From contig DAOTZA010000054.1 of assembly GCA_034434515.1 (NCBI GenBank), forward strand, positions 1 to 64,000: 64,000 nt of DNA, in the 5' to 3' direction. The notes under the pieces were generated by a model, which was given only the letters and a program-made list of their open reading frames with translations, was not told the origin of the DNA and did no database searches. This DNA is from NAK19 sp034434515 (GTDB lineage: Bacteria > Chloroflexota > Anaerolineae > Anaerolineales > UBA4823). Both the position numbers and the translations under genes were made by a program. Positions 33,602-41,654 of this stretch are shown piece after piece (positions within the stretch are counted from its first letter, which is position 1; every line of letters begins with the position of its first letter).

Positions 33602-35071
33602 ATGCAACCGAAGATCGAACTCCTATCTCCGGAGTTGGTAGGTCGAGTTCTAGATGAAGCATTCCAACTTCTGCAAACAGTTGGTGTGAAGGTTCAATCG
33701 CCGGCTGCCAGGCGTCTTCTTGCCGAGGGGGGCGCGTTGGTTCAAGAAGATACCGAGGTGGTCTTTATCCCGGAAAGCCTGGTTCGGAAGGCATTGGCGA
33801 CCGTTCCAAGCACCTTTCAGCTCTTTAATCGAGATGGTGAAGACTCGCTTCACTTAGGTGGCGATGCGGTTCACTTTGATCCCGGCTCTTGCGGCGTTCA
33901 TATGCTCGAGGCGAAGAGCCTTGTTCACCGTCCTTCCTGTACGGAGGATCTGATCCAGATTATTAAACTCACCGAAATGCTGCCTCAATACGATGCCCAA
34001 TCAACGGCGCTGGTATGCAATGAGGTACCCAAACAAATCGGTGATTTATACCGTTTATATCTGGTCTTGATGTTCTCTAAGAAACCCATAATCACCGGAG
34101 CTTTCTCGAAGCAGACGGCGCATTTCATGTTCGATATGCTGGCGTTGTTTCGCGGTGGAAGGGAAGGATTAAGACAAAAACCAATGGCGATTTTCGATGT
34201 TTGTCCTTCACCGCCCATGATTTGGAGTGATTTTGCAGCTCAAAATTTGATCGACCTTGCCCAGGCATGGGTTCCAGCCGAGATCGTTTCCATGCCGTTA
34301 GCCGGCGTAGCTGCGCCTGTTACTTTGATTGGAGCGGTGGTGCAACATGCTGTAGAAACATTGAGTGGGATCACTTTGCATCAATTAGCTCAAGCGGGAG
34401 CGCCGGTGATTTGGGGGGGTGCGCCGGCAATCTTCGACATGCGTTATGGGACAACTCCAATGGGCGCAATTGAGACGGCAATGATCGATGTTGCCACAGC
34501 GCAGATCGGTAAAGCGTTGGGCATTCCGACCCACACGTATCTCGGCGCCAGCGACGCCAAACTGGTAGATGCCCAGGCAGGATTGGAGAGCGGAATGAGC
34601 GCTTTAATTGGGGCTTTAGCCGGCATTAACATGATCTCTGGCGCAGGGATGTTGGATTTTCTAGCCTGTCAAAGCCTTGAGAAATTAGTTATCGATGCCG
34701 AGATTATCGGGATGGTTAAGCGACTTTTGAAAGGGATTGAGGTGCATAGCGAGACCCTGGCTACGGCGTTATTTGAGGACTTCCGTTTTCGTTTTAAGGG
34801 AGATTTCCTCAGGCAGCGAATCACACGGCAACTATTTCCTGTCGAGCAATATCTTCCCTCCGAGGTAATTGATCGCGGGTCTCTGCGCCTGTGGGAGGAA
34901 GTGGGGAAACCAGATGCTTTCCAACGAGCAGGGGTGCGCGTTCGGGAATTATTGGAGAATTACCAACGCCCGCCAATCGATGAGCATTGTCAGGATACAC
35001 TTATTGCTTTGGTAGAGGAATTAGCAAGAGAGGCAGGCATGGATGCATTACCGGAAATCTTGCGGAAGTAA
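33602..35071 (+). CDS. MttB-superfamily methyltransferase (non-pyrrolysine)
   Basis: This 489-residue protein of the trimethylamine methyltransferase superfamily has FDPGSCGVHMLEA, KPIITGAFSKQ and GAGMLDF. The frame is uninterrupted, with no in-frame amber codon, so it lacks pyrrolysine. Such members (MtgB, MtpB and others) demethylate quaternary amines such as glycine betaine, proline betaine or carnitine, handing the methyl to a corrinoid protein. No corrinoid protein or partner methyltransferase is encoded nearby. It follows the saccharopine dehydrogenase-like gene by 142 bases. Confidence 0.9.
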   Translation: MQPKIELLSPELVGRVLDEAFQLLQTVGVKVQSPAARRLLAEGGALVQEDTEVVFIPESLVRKALATVPSTFQLFNRDGEDSLHLGGDAVHFDPGSCGVHMLEAKSLVHRPSCTEDLIQIIKLTEMLPQYDAQSTALVCNEVPKQIGDLYRLYLVLMFSKKPIITGAFSKQTAHFMFDMLALFRGGREGLRQKPMAIFDVCPSPPMIWSDFAAQNLIDLAQAWVPAEIVSMPLAGVAAPVTLIGAVVQHAVETLSGITLHQLAQAGAPVIWGGAPAIFDMRYGTTPMGAIETAMIDVATAQIGKALGIPTHTYLGASDAKLVDAQAGLESGMSALIGALAGINMISGAGMLDFLACQSLEKLVIDAEIIGMVKRLLKGIEVHSETLATALFEDFRFRFKGDFLRQRITRQLFPVEQYLPSEVIDRGSLRLWEEVGKPDAFQRAGVRVRELLENYQRPPIDEHCQDTLIALVEELAREAGMDALPEILRK

Positions 35072-35080
35072 GAAACTTGG

Positions 35081-35200
35081 AATGCGGAAGCGAGGTTTTC
35101 GCACTCAAAAAAACGAAAGCCTGGCTTTCGCACTCCAAATAGCGAAAGTGTGGCTGATGTACTTCAAAAAGCGGAGGTGGCGAGCTCCACCTCCGCCTAG
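35081..35200. repeat. Tandem 30-base palindromic repeats, array A
   Basis: Four consecutive units of about 30 bases follow the pattern GCGGAAGC-N3-GCTTTCGC-ACTCCAAA. Units 2 and 4 are hairpins in themselves: CGAAAGC-CTG-GCTTTCG, and GCGGAGGTGG paired with CCACCTCCGC. The array fills the gap between two converging genes and may also act as a bidirectional terminator. Array B at 50671-50850 has the same unit. Confidence 0.85.
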
Positions 35201-35214
35201 TGAACTATCGCAGC

Positions 35215-35625
35215 TTAATTCGACTTTATGGTGATCTTTTTCGCTTTGGCAGCTTCAGCTTTGGGTAAGACCAGGCGCAAGACACCCTGTCGGTATGAGG
35301 CTTCAATATGGTCTTGGTCAATTTCATTGGAGAGGCGGAAGCTGCGCTGATAATCACCAACTTCATATTCTTGCAACGCTAAAGCGTAGTTTTCAGGTTC
35401 TTTAGGATCAACGAGGGCGTGCACGGTAAGGATATTTTTCTCTAAGGTAATGTCAATATCCTCTTCTTTAGCGCCAGGGATATCCATTAAGAGAACCAGA
35501 GCATCGTTGGTCTCATAAATATCGGAGCGAGGCAGGAAGGTAATTCGATCGCGGGTTAATTCCGTCCCTTCGCTCAAGGCAACTTCTTGTTTTTCTGCAT
35601 CCAGGGTTTTTTCGCTGTCGGTCAT
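35215..35625 (-). CDS. Hsp20/alpha-crystallin small heat shock protein, copy 2
   Basis: This 136-residue holdase chaperone has an alpha-crystallin domain at about residues 30-125 (DALVLLMDIPGAKEEDIDITLEKN, FRLSNEIDQDHIEASYRQGV with the terminal GVLRLVLPKAE). The N-terminal arm is short, and the IxI tail motif is replaced by ITIKSN. It lies 18 bases after the other hsp20 gene, so the two form an operon and may co-assemble. Confidence 0.93.
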   Translation of the reverse strand: MTDSEKTLDAEKQEVALSEGTELTRDRITFLPRSDIYETNDALVLLMDIPGAKEEDIDITLEKNILTVHALVDPKEPENYALALQEYEVGDYQRSFRLSNEIDQDHIEASYRQGVLRLVLPKAEAAKAKKITIKSN

Positions 35626-35643
35626 GGTTCACCTCCATTTCGC

Positions 35644-36084
35644 TTATTTGGCGACAACCTTAATCTTCTTGGGTTTTTCTTCTTCTTTCCGTGGCAAGGT
35701 GATGGTGATTACACCGTTCTCAAAGTTGGCTTCCACTTTGTTGGCGTCAACGGCAAAGGGTAGTTGAATTGAGCGAGCAAACTTTCCACATCCTCGCTCG
35801 CGGCGATGATAACGGACATCTTCACCCACTGGCTCTGGTTGACGCTCGCCACTGATGGTAAGTAAGTCATTGACCACACTGATATCGATGTCCTCAGGCT
35901 TGATGCCGGGTACTTCAGCGGTGAGGATGATACCTTCATCACTGACCCATAGATTCATGGCGGGGAAAGATGGCGCAGCCTGAATTCGGCGGGGCGAGAA
36001 ACTTTCCATTAATCGATTCATTTCGCGTTGTAACCGTTCGACTTCTTGCCAGACGGATGGAGCGCGGTATCTGCGGTAATACAT
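35644..36084 (-). CDS. Hsp20/alpha-crystallin small heat shock protein, copy 1
   Basis: This 146-residue small heat shock protein has an N-terminal region MYYRRYRAPSVWQEVERLQREM and a crystallin domain (MNLWVSDEGIILTAEVPGIK, YHRRERGCGKFARSIQLPF, ENGVITITLPRKEE). A perfect AAGGAGG precedes the ATG. It is divergent from the DnaJ-like gene, so the two chaperone units probably share the control region between them. Confidence 0.95.
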   Translation of the reverse strand: MYYRRYRAPSVWQEVERLQREMNRLMESFSPRRIQAAPSFPAMNLWVSDEGIILTAEVPGIKPEDIDISVVNDLLTISGERQPEPVGEDVRYHRRERGCGKFARSIQLPFAVDANKVEANFENGVITITLPRKEEEKPKKIKVVAK

Positions 36085-36301
36085 ATCTCAACCTCCTTCT
36101 TGAAAAATTTTTCTATATGATAGAGGTGGTATGTAAGAAGGGTAAAAACGGATTGTAAGAAATCTATCTAAACTGTGGCGAATATTCAGATGGTATCGTT
36201 TGATTTTGGTGGGTTATCGGGAAATCGCCATGAACTGCTGTTGATGGAGTGATGGTTTTTTCTCTTTGTTATCCCTTTGTTGACGGGTCTCTAAGGAAAT
36301 A

Positions 36302-36319
36302 TTAACAATTCTGTGTTAA
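36302..36319. promoter_or_regulatory. Inverted repeat in the hsp20/dnaJ divergent region
   Basis: TTAACA-N6-TGTTAA is a perfect 18-base inverted repeat about 85 bases before the DnaJ-like start, within the 318-base gap (36085-36402) between divergent chaperone genes. The classical CIRCE element is not present. TTGAAA at 36352 may be the -35 of the DnaJ-like gene. No gene is seen in the gap. Confidence 0.45.
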
Positions 36320-36402
36320 CTTTAGCAGCTTGGGAATATCTCCATTTTTTCTTGAAAAAACTCTTTAAGCAATCAATGTAAATTTAAGGTCAGTGATAGA
36401 AT

Positions 36403-37371
36403 ATGGTTATGCAATTTCGTGATTATTATCAAATCTTAGGTGTTGATAAGAACGCTTCGGAAGCTGAGATCAAAAAAGCTTACCGAAAATTGGCGCGCAA
36501 ATATCACCCGGATGTAAATCCTGGCGATAAGGCCGCCGAAGAGAAATTCAAGGAAATCAACGAAGCCTATGAAGTGCTTTCCGACCCGCAAAAAAGGGAA
36601 AAATATGACCGCTTTGGAGCGCAGTGGCGACAGTACGAACGAGCTGGCGGAAGGCCAGAAGACTTCGATTGGTCGGCCTGGACAACGCAACCTGGAGGGA
36701 GAACCTATACCCGTACGGTAACCCCGGAAGAGTTTGAGCAAATGTTTGGGGGTGGCTTGGGAGGCTTTTCCGACTTCTTTGAAGCTCTCTTCGGTGGGAT
36801 GGGGCAAAGAATGAGCGGTTTTGGTACCCGCACCCGCACTGCTCGCCAGACCGCGACGCGCGATGTCGAATATCCGGTGCAAATTACGCTGGAGGAAGCC
36901 TTTTATGGTACCTCGCGCAAGATGGAGTTCGAGGATGGCCGCCAGATTGAGGCGCGTATCCCACGCGGGGTTAAGACCGGCTCCAAGGTGCGTTTAAGCG
37001 GTCAAGGGGCGCCGAACGCCTACGGACAGAAAGGCGACCTGTATTTGAAAATTGAGGTATTGCCGCACAATCGTTTCGAACGCGATGGTGATGATCTGAA
37101 GACCCAACAAACCATTGACCTCTACACCGCTTTATTGGGCGGTAAGGTGAATGTTTCCACGATCGATAAAACGGTGGAACTCATCATTCCACCCGAAACC
37201 CAAAACGGAAAAATCTTTCGCCTGCGGGGATTGGGGATGCCGAACGTGAAAAATCCTGAGCAGCGTGGCGACCTCTACGTTACCGTCAACGTTGAACTGC
37301 CGCGCAATCTAACTGACGAAGAAAAACGCCTCTTTGAGCAATTACGCCAGTTGCGCCAGAAAAGACGATAA
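36403..37371 (+). CDS. DnaJ/CbpA-like J-domain co-chaperone
   Basis: This 322-residue protein has a J domain (residues 5-70) with the HPD motif in KYHPDVNPGD, a Gly/Phe-rich linker (FGGGLGGFSDFFEALFGG) and a DnaJ C-terminal substrate domain (PVQITLEEAF, RIPRGVKTGSKVRLSGQG). It lacks the cysteine-rich zinc region, so it is a class II, CbpA-like protein. It stimulates a DnaK not encoded here. It is divergent from the two hsp20 genes. Confidence 0.93.
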   Translation: MVMQFRDYYQILGVDKNASEAEIKKAYRKLARKYHPDVNPGDKAAEEKFKEINEAYEVLSDPQKREKYDRFGAQWRQYERAGGRPEDFDWSAWTTQPGGRTYTRTVTPEEFEQMFGGGLGGFSDFFEALFGGMGQRMSGFGTRTRTARQTATRDVEYPVQITLEEAFYGTSRKMEFEDGRQIEARIPRGVKTGSKVRLSGQGAPNAYGQKGDLYLKIEVLPHNRFERDGDDLKTQQTIDLYTALLGGKVNVSTIDKTVELIIPPETQNGKIFRLRGLGMPNVKNPEQRGDLYVTVNVELPRNLTDEEKRLFEQLRQLRQKRR

Positions 37372-37380
37372 TGCAATACC

Positions 37381-38301
37381 CTACTGAGTTATAAAGGGTT
37401 TGCCATCTGCGGCGCAGATCAGTTGGATAACGTTTTTACCCGAAGCTGCTGCCAGCGGTACACTACCCCCTGGTTCTACCGACTGACCGGCCATATAAAA
37501 GTGATGGAGGCGTGGCAGGGTCTTTGAGACGCCATTAATCAGCATGGGCATGGTTTCCGTCTGGGCTTTATAAAAAATTTCACCGCCTAGTTCAAGAAAA
37601 CGACTTTCAATCGCCTGAGCAAAAGCCAACGACCCACCACAGGGAAAGCCGGCGTTGTGATTGTGCATGTAGGCTAGCAACGCCATCCCCATCATCACCG
37701 GAGCTTCTTCCCAGGAGAACATCTGGGCAAAGGCGCGCTTGAGAAAAGGGTGCTGAAAGCGGGAGGCAAACTCACCTGCTGAGAGGGTTGCCCATTTTGC
37801 CATAGGGAGCAGGTACGGCATCATCTTCATTCCAAACTCACGCCAGTCCACGGTGTTCATCAACTGGCGCGGTTTGCGATACAGCGCTGAGAGGTCAAAA
37901 TGAGTAAATTGGCGCACACCAGCGCAGAATTGCTTGATTAATGGTGCATCTTGAGGGGAAATTTGGCAGAGGTGATCTTGAAGCTGGTCGGGATCGCAAT
38001 AGACAATCAGCGTGTTTTCTCCATCGGTGATGCGTTGATATTCGTTATGATTGATCATCGGGCGGTTTTGGATGGCACCGAGTTCTAGCCAGAGGTCATT
38101 AAAAGGTTGCCCTTTGCCTGATCCAAATAGATAGTGAATGCAGCCGTCAAAAGTATACCCCTTGCGCTCCCATGCCGTGCAAAGTCCGCCCGGCAAATGA
38201 TGCATCTCAAAAATCGTTGCTTTATAACCGTTCATTCGGGCATAGCAGCCGGCTGCTAAACCCGCAATTCCCCCACCTATAATCAAAATGTGTTTTTGCA
38301 T
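37381..38301 (-). CDS. Phytoene desaturase-type FAD oxidoreductase, internally shortened
   Basis: This 306-residue protein begins as a standard phytoene desaturase/carotenoid isomerase-like flavoprotein (ILIIGGGIAGLAAGCYARMNG, GGLCTAWERKGYTFDGCIH) and ends with the usual C-terminal FAD segment (FYMAGQSVEPGGSVPLAAASG). The family is normally about 500 residues. The middle, from about residue 247 (GGEIFYKAQ) to residue 250 (TETMPML), appears to lack around 190-200 residues, although the frame is kept. It is probably an in-frame deletion product and may be inactive. It lies 12 bases after the next gene upstream, so they are likely cotranscribed. Confidence 0.75.
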   Translation of the reverse strand: MQKHILIIGGGIAGLAAGCYARMNGYKATIFEMHHLPGGLCTAWERKGYTFDGCIHYLFGSGKGQPFNDLWLELGAIQNRPMINHNEYQRITDGENTLIVYCDPDQLQDHLCQISPQDAPLIKQFCAGVRQFTHFDLSALYRKPRQLMNTVDWREFGMKMMPYLLPMAKWATLSAGEFASRFQHPFLKRAFAQMFSWEEAPVMMGMALLAYMHNHNAGFPCGGSLAFAQAIESRFLELGGEIFYKAQTETMPMLINGVSKTLPRLHHFYMAGQSVEPGGSVPLAAASGKNVIQLICAADGKPFITQ

Positions 38302-38313
38302 AGCATTATTTTA

Positions 38314-39498
38314 CTATTGAATTCCACTCCAGACAGTCTCAGAACTTCCTCCTTCTTCGAAAGTAACCGGTGCGTAGGATGCGTCGGTAGCAGTGAGGGC
38401 TAAAACCATAGCGGCAAAAGCATCTTTTGCGCTATCTCGCTCGGCAGAATTAACAGTGCTGAACCAATCCGGTAGGGTACCTTCTGAGTGCTTGAAGAAA
38501 TGGCTTACCCATTGATCCAAAAAGCCAAACCCAGCCGCAAACGGTAGATAGCGATCAAAGAGAACCGGATTCGGTTGTTGCTTCTCATCTTGCGTCATCT
38601 TTTTGAGGGATGTGGCGAAGGTCTGCCATTGAACGGCTTGATGTACCCCTTCGTCAGTGAGTGTCGAAAGGCTGAGGGAGAGACTTAATCCAACCAAACC
38701 TGCCAGCAAGAAGCCACCGCCACTGCCCATTAGAATCGCTCCCGCTGAATACCTCCACCCGATGCCGATCCCCACCGCAAAGATCAGCAAGCCAATCGTC
38801 ATAATTGCCCCGGATAGAAAAGCAAATTGTTGGCGTTTATCTGTTCGCTCGAGGCTATGCCAACCACGCAGGGTCAATTCGTCATCTAAAGCTTTTTGGT
38901 AGGTTTTGGAATAAGCCAGTTGAACGACCCGTGATAAAGGTACGCGATCGATTTTTTGGAAGCGAAACAGTACATCCAGAAAGGCTTCTTCGTGAGGTTC
39001 AAGGGGGTCTTTGATGGGCTGGCGGACGATCTCGAAAACGCTCTGTCCCCAATGGCTCTTTTTTTCTTCAATGCGCAGGAAGCCTCTTTGGGTGAGGTCA
39101 AAAAGGGTTGCCAATGCGGCGGTAGAAGAACCGCATAGGTGGGCTGCCAAGCCAGGCGATAGCGCTTGAGGAGGAAGAGTGTGCAATTTAAGGGCTTTGG
39201 CTGCACCATCTAGTTGCCTTTGAAAGTACAAGCGTTTCCGAAGGAGAAAGGTGATGCTTAACAAGCTGCTAATTGCGGCGGCTATTCCCCCTTGCAAGCG
39301 TGCCGTAGAGGCTGAGATTTCAGCTTTCAAAATGGTCTCATACCCTAGTCGCTGAGACCGGATTGGATTGGTCTTGAGGTCGCCATAGAAGTGTGCATGT
39401 GGCAGGCTCTTTGCCATTCCGATGCCTGCAAAGGTAAGTACACCCAGGACGCTAAGCAGACAGGTCATTAAGTATATTGATACATCTTTTTTCTTCAT
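38314..39498 (-). CDS. DUF2207-like membrane protein, apparently lacking the N-terminal domain
   Basis: This 394-residue protein has a signal-like N-terminus, a helix at about 70-87, a winged-helix-like part (ALATLFDLTQRGFLRIEE) and a helix pair at about 230-280. FDRYLPFAAGFGFLDQWVSHF resembles the C-terminal half of DUF2207 membrane proteins. Those normally carry about 200 more external residues after the signal peptide and a glycine-rich tail; here the signal is followed almost at once by the first helix. Function is unknown. The assignment rests on pattern memory and is moderate. Confidence 0.55.
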   Translation of the reverse strand: MKKKDVSIYLMTCLLSVLGVLTFAGIGMAKSLPHAHFYGDLKTNPIRSQRLGYETILKAEISASTARLQGGIAAAISSLLSITFLLRKRLYFQRQLDGAAKALKLHTLPPQALSPGLAAHLCGSSTAALATLFDLTQRGFLRIEEKKSHWGQSVFEIVRQPIKDPLEPHEEAFLDVLFRFQKIDRVPLSRVVQLAYSKTYQKALDDELTLRGWHSLERTDKRQQFAFLSGAIMTIGLLIFAVGIGIGWRYSAGAILMGSGGGFLLAGLVGLSLSLSLSTLTDEGVHQAVQWQTFATSLKKMTQDEKQQPNPVLFDRYLPFAAGFGFLDQWVSHFFKHSEGTLPDWFSTVNSAERDSAKDAFAAMVLALTATDASYAPVTFEEGGSSETVWSGIQ

Positions 39499-39527
39499 TA
39501 TGTTTCCTCTAAAAAACCTGAGGATTC

Positions 39528-39557
39528 TTTATAATTTTACAGAACTCATGTTAACAA
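39528..39557 (-). promoter_or_regulatory. Likely promoter of the DUF2207-like gene
   Basis: On the minus strand TTGTTA (39552-39557) and TATAAA (39528-39533) are 18 bases apart, 30 bases before the start codon. Confidence 0.4.
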
Positions 39558-39701
39558 GTGAATAACGCCGGGGTTAACGTTCCTTAAGAGAACAAAGAGA
39601 AGTGCTGGTTCACTCCTCGGTGCTGGCTTAAGGCGTGTTCTGTGGGGGGATTCCTGCGGAGAAAAAATGGTTGAAGTGAGCTAGGGGAGACGGCATTGGT
39701 G

Positions 39702-39725
39702 CTGGTAGGGTTATGACTCTACCAG
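39702..39725. repeat. Hairpin between the transglycosylase-like and DUF2207-like genes
   Basis: CTGGTAG pairs perfectly with CTACCAG around a 10-base loop, 26 bases past the stop codon of the upstream gene. There is no T run on either side. The rest of the 252-base gap (39499-39750) shows nothing else beyond the promoter listed. Confidence 0.4.
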
Positions 39726-39750
39726 GGTTGTTGGGTGAGGCCATTACATA

Positions 39751-41370
39751 TTAGCGGGCTACTTTTTCAACGTAGGGGATGGCGCTCTTACAAGGTTCGG
39801 TGAAGTACTGGGTGATATTTTGCCAGGTAAGCGGCAAGCCGTTGTTGACCGTCTGGTGGATAGCGTAGGAAAGACAGCCTGGACCGACGTGATAGTTGGC
39901 AGCAGTCATTCGCCAGAGGTCTTCAAAATTGCTTACCCGCCCTGGCATTTCTCCGGTGGCATTGTACACAATCTGCGCGACTTGATCGCAATTTGCCCGC
40001 ACAGTCTTGGCGAAGAGGGGAATGCTGAAAAAGGTGTTTGTCAGGTCGATGCCGGCCGGACATTCTGGGCAATCGGCTTTTGCCTGGACCGCCAGAGCGC
40101 CGCGCAACATGGCTTGTTGATCCTGACTCAGGTGGAGGTAACCTTGATCGCAGGTCTCTTGCGCAAGAATCAGCGGACAAAATTGATGATAAAACTGGTC
40201 GTTCCAGAGTAAGAGCGCCTCTGCGCCGAGGTCGGTGATCTGCCCCAAGCCGAACTCAAAGGGCACTTTGAAGATGCCAGGCCAGAACTGGCTTTCCTGA
40301 GCGAAGATGTTTTTCAGGAATTGAGCAGGAACTCCGTTTTCATTTGCCGCTTCGATGATTTTGGCGTCAAATTGATTCTGCCAAGCTTGCAGGTAGGGGC
40401 GCGTCAACTCCAATCCGCAGACATCAGCATAACCATTAGGAAGCAATCCACCGCTGGGGCAAGTGGAGGCATCGACAACTCCCTGGCTGATCAATCGTCC
40501 AGCTAAGTAGTAATAAGGTTCGTCCGAAGATAGAAGATCGGTATTGCTGGTTGAGCTGAGCCACAGCGGCGGACCTCCCACGGGTTGAAAGGCTTGCCAG
40601 GTTTCCGCGCAACTTGCCAGGGGATTGCCCAACCACTGGCTACTCAAAACATCGACATACCAACCGCTATCACTTGGAGTCTGGCGAACGCCAGTTTCAA
40701 CCACCCGCACCAAAGCTTTATATTTGGGGCTGGTATCCCCAAAGCTAGAGATCGCCCAAAACTGAACTTCGACCCCTTCAAGGGGAGTCGGTTTCAGGGG
40801 TACAGAGCAACTCTGTCCTTCGCAATAGAAGGGTTGGTCGGCATACATGCCTTCGATGGCAATAATGCGTTCATTTGGCAACGGTTCCTGACCGCTGATG
40901 AATAGATTGGGCATGGTTGGACAGCGGTTTTCAGGAAAGGTCGGTTGACAGCCTTCTAAAGTGATCGTTGCTTGGGCGAGCGGTAGCTCGATTACCAATT
41001 CTTTTTGGGAGGGTTTACTGGATATGTAATGTAAATACAGGCCTTTGCAACCAAAGGTATCAAAGCTCCCCACCAAAGCAGGTTCACAGGGTGGGGTAGA
41101 TTGCCAGGCTTGATAGACATCCAGTCTGCATTGGGCGGCTACTTCTTCAGGTTTGGGAAGTCCTTCGTGATCAATGTAGATGCGACAGACAACGGAACTA
41201 TCTAACCATTTTAGCAACCACCATTCATATTCTATGTAGGCGATTTGAATCGTTGTCTGCCTGACAAGCGGAGCGTCTTCACCGATTGCTGGGGCTGGGT
41301 TTTGAAGTAAGCCTAACCAGAAACCGATGCCGAACACCAAACAGATAAGAACGCTCGCCGCTCGTTTCAT
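39751..41370 (-). CDS. Secreted protein with C-terminal lytic transglycosylase-like domain
   Basis: The ATG at 41370 gives a 539-residue protein with a clean signal peptide (MKRAASVLICLVFGIGFWLG). The frame is open to 41448, but that adds 26 unlikely residues. Residues 30-325 are a cysteine-rich region of unknown fold with about a dozen cysteines, suggesting disulfides outside the cell. From about residue 332 the sequence resembles an SLT domain: catalytic Glu359 in FAQESQFWP, GLGQIT, and a final AANYHVGPGCLSYA. It probably cleaves peptidoglycan or a related polymer. It is transcribed alone. Confidence 0.7.
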   Translation of the reverse strand: MKRAASVLICLVFGIGFWLGLLQNPAPAIGEDAPLVRQTTIQIAYIEYEWWLLKWLDSSVVCRIYIDHEGLPKPEEVAAQCRLDVYQAWQSTPPCEPALVGSFDTFGCKGLYLHYISSKPSQKELVIELPLAQATITLEGCQPTFPENRCPTMPNLFISGQEPLPNERIIAIEGMYADQPFYCEGQSCSVPLKPTPLEGVEVQFWAISSFGDTSPKYKALVRVVETGVRQTPSDSGWYVDVLSSQWLGNPLASCAETWQAFQPVGGPPLWLSSTSNTDLLSSDEPYYYLAGRLISQGVVDASTCPSGGLLPNGYADVCGLELTRPYLQAWQNQFDAKIIEAANENGVPAQFLKNIFAQESQFWPGIFKVPFEFGLGQITDLGAEALLLWNDQFYHQFCPLILAQETCDQGYLHLSQDQQAMLRGALAVQAKADCPECPAGIDLTNTFFSIPLFAKTVRANCDQVAQIVYNATGEMPGRVSNFEDLWRMTAANYHVGPGCLSYAIHQTVNNGLPLTWQNITQYFTEPCKSAIPYVEKVAR

Positions 41371-41654
41371 CCTCTCAGATACGATAACATGTAAAGCACT
41401 GATTGTCAACAAAATTTGCCCAAATTTTTCAATGAAAATTGCCAGCATGGGCGGGGATAACTAATTTATAATTCAGGCAGCCACACCCGTGTACACAGCG
41501 CTGCAAACTACTATCCTCAGGAAGCATTTGTCAAGGTGATGGCTTGCAGATGGTTCAGGTTGCAGGCTCTGCGAAAGAAAAGGACGCAAATCCCTGAGAG
41601 AGTCGGGAGAGGTCGATGAGATCAACGCTGGCGGTGATTCTCTAAAAGGAGAAA

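Noticed and set aside
33602..35071. Pyrrolysine-containing trimethylamine methyltransferase
   Set aside because: The reading frame has no in-frame amber codon, so it belongs to the non-pyrrolysine group.
36085..36402. CIRCE (HrcA) element for the chaperone genes
   Set aside because: No TTAGCACTC-N9-GAGTGCTAA or close variant is present in the gap.
41571..41592. c-di-GMP (GEMM-type) riboswitch before polA
   Set aside because: GAAA and GGACGCAAA resemble part of the motif, but the upstream GCAAACC segment and the pairing stems are missing.
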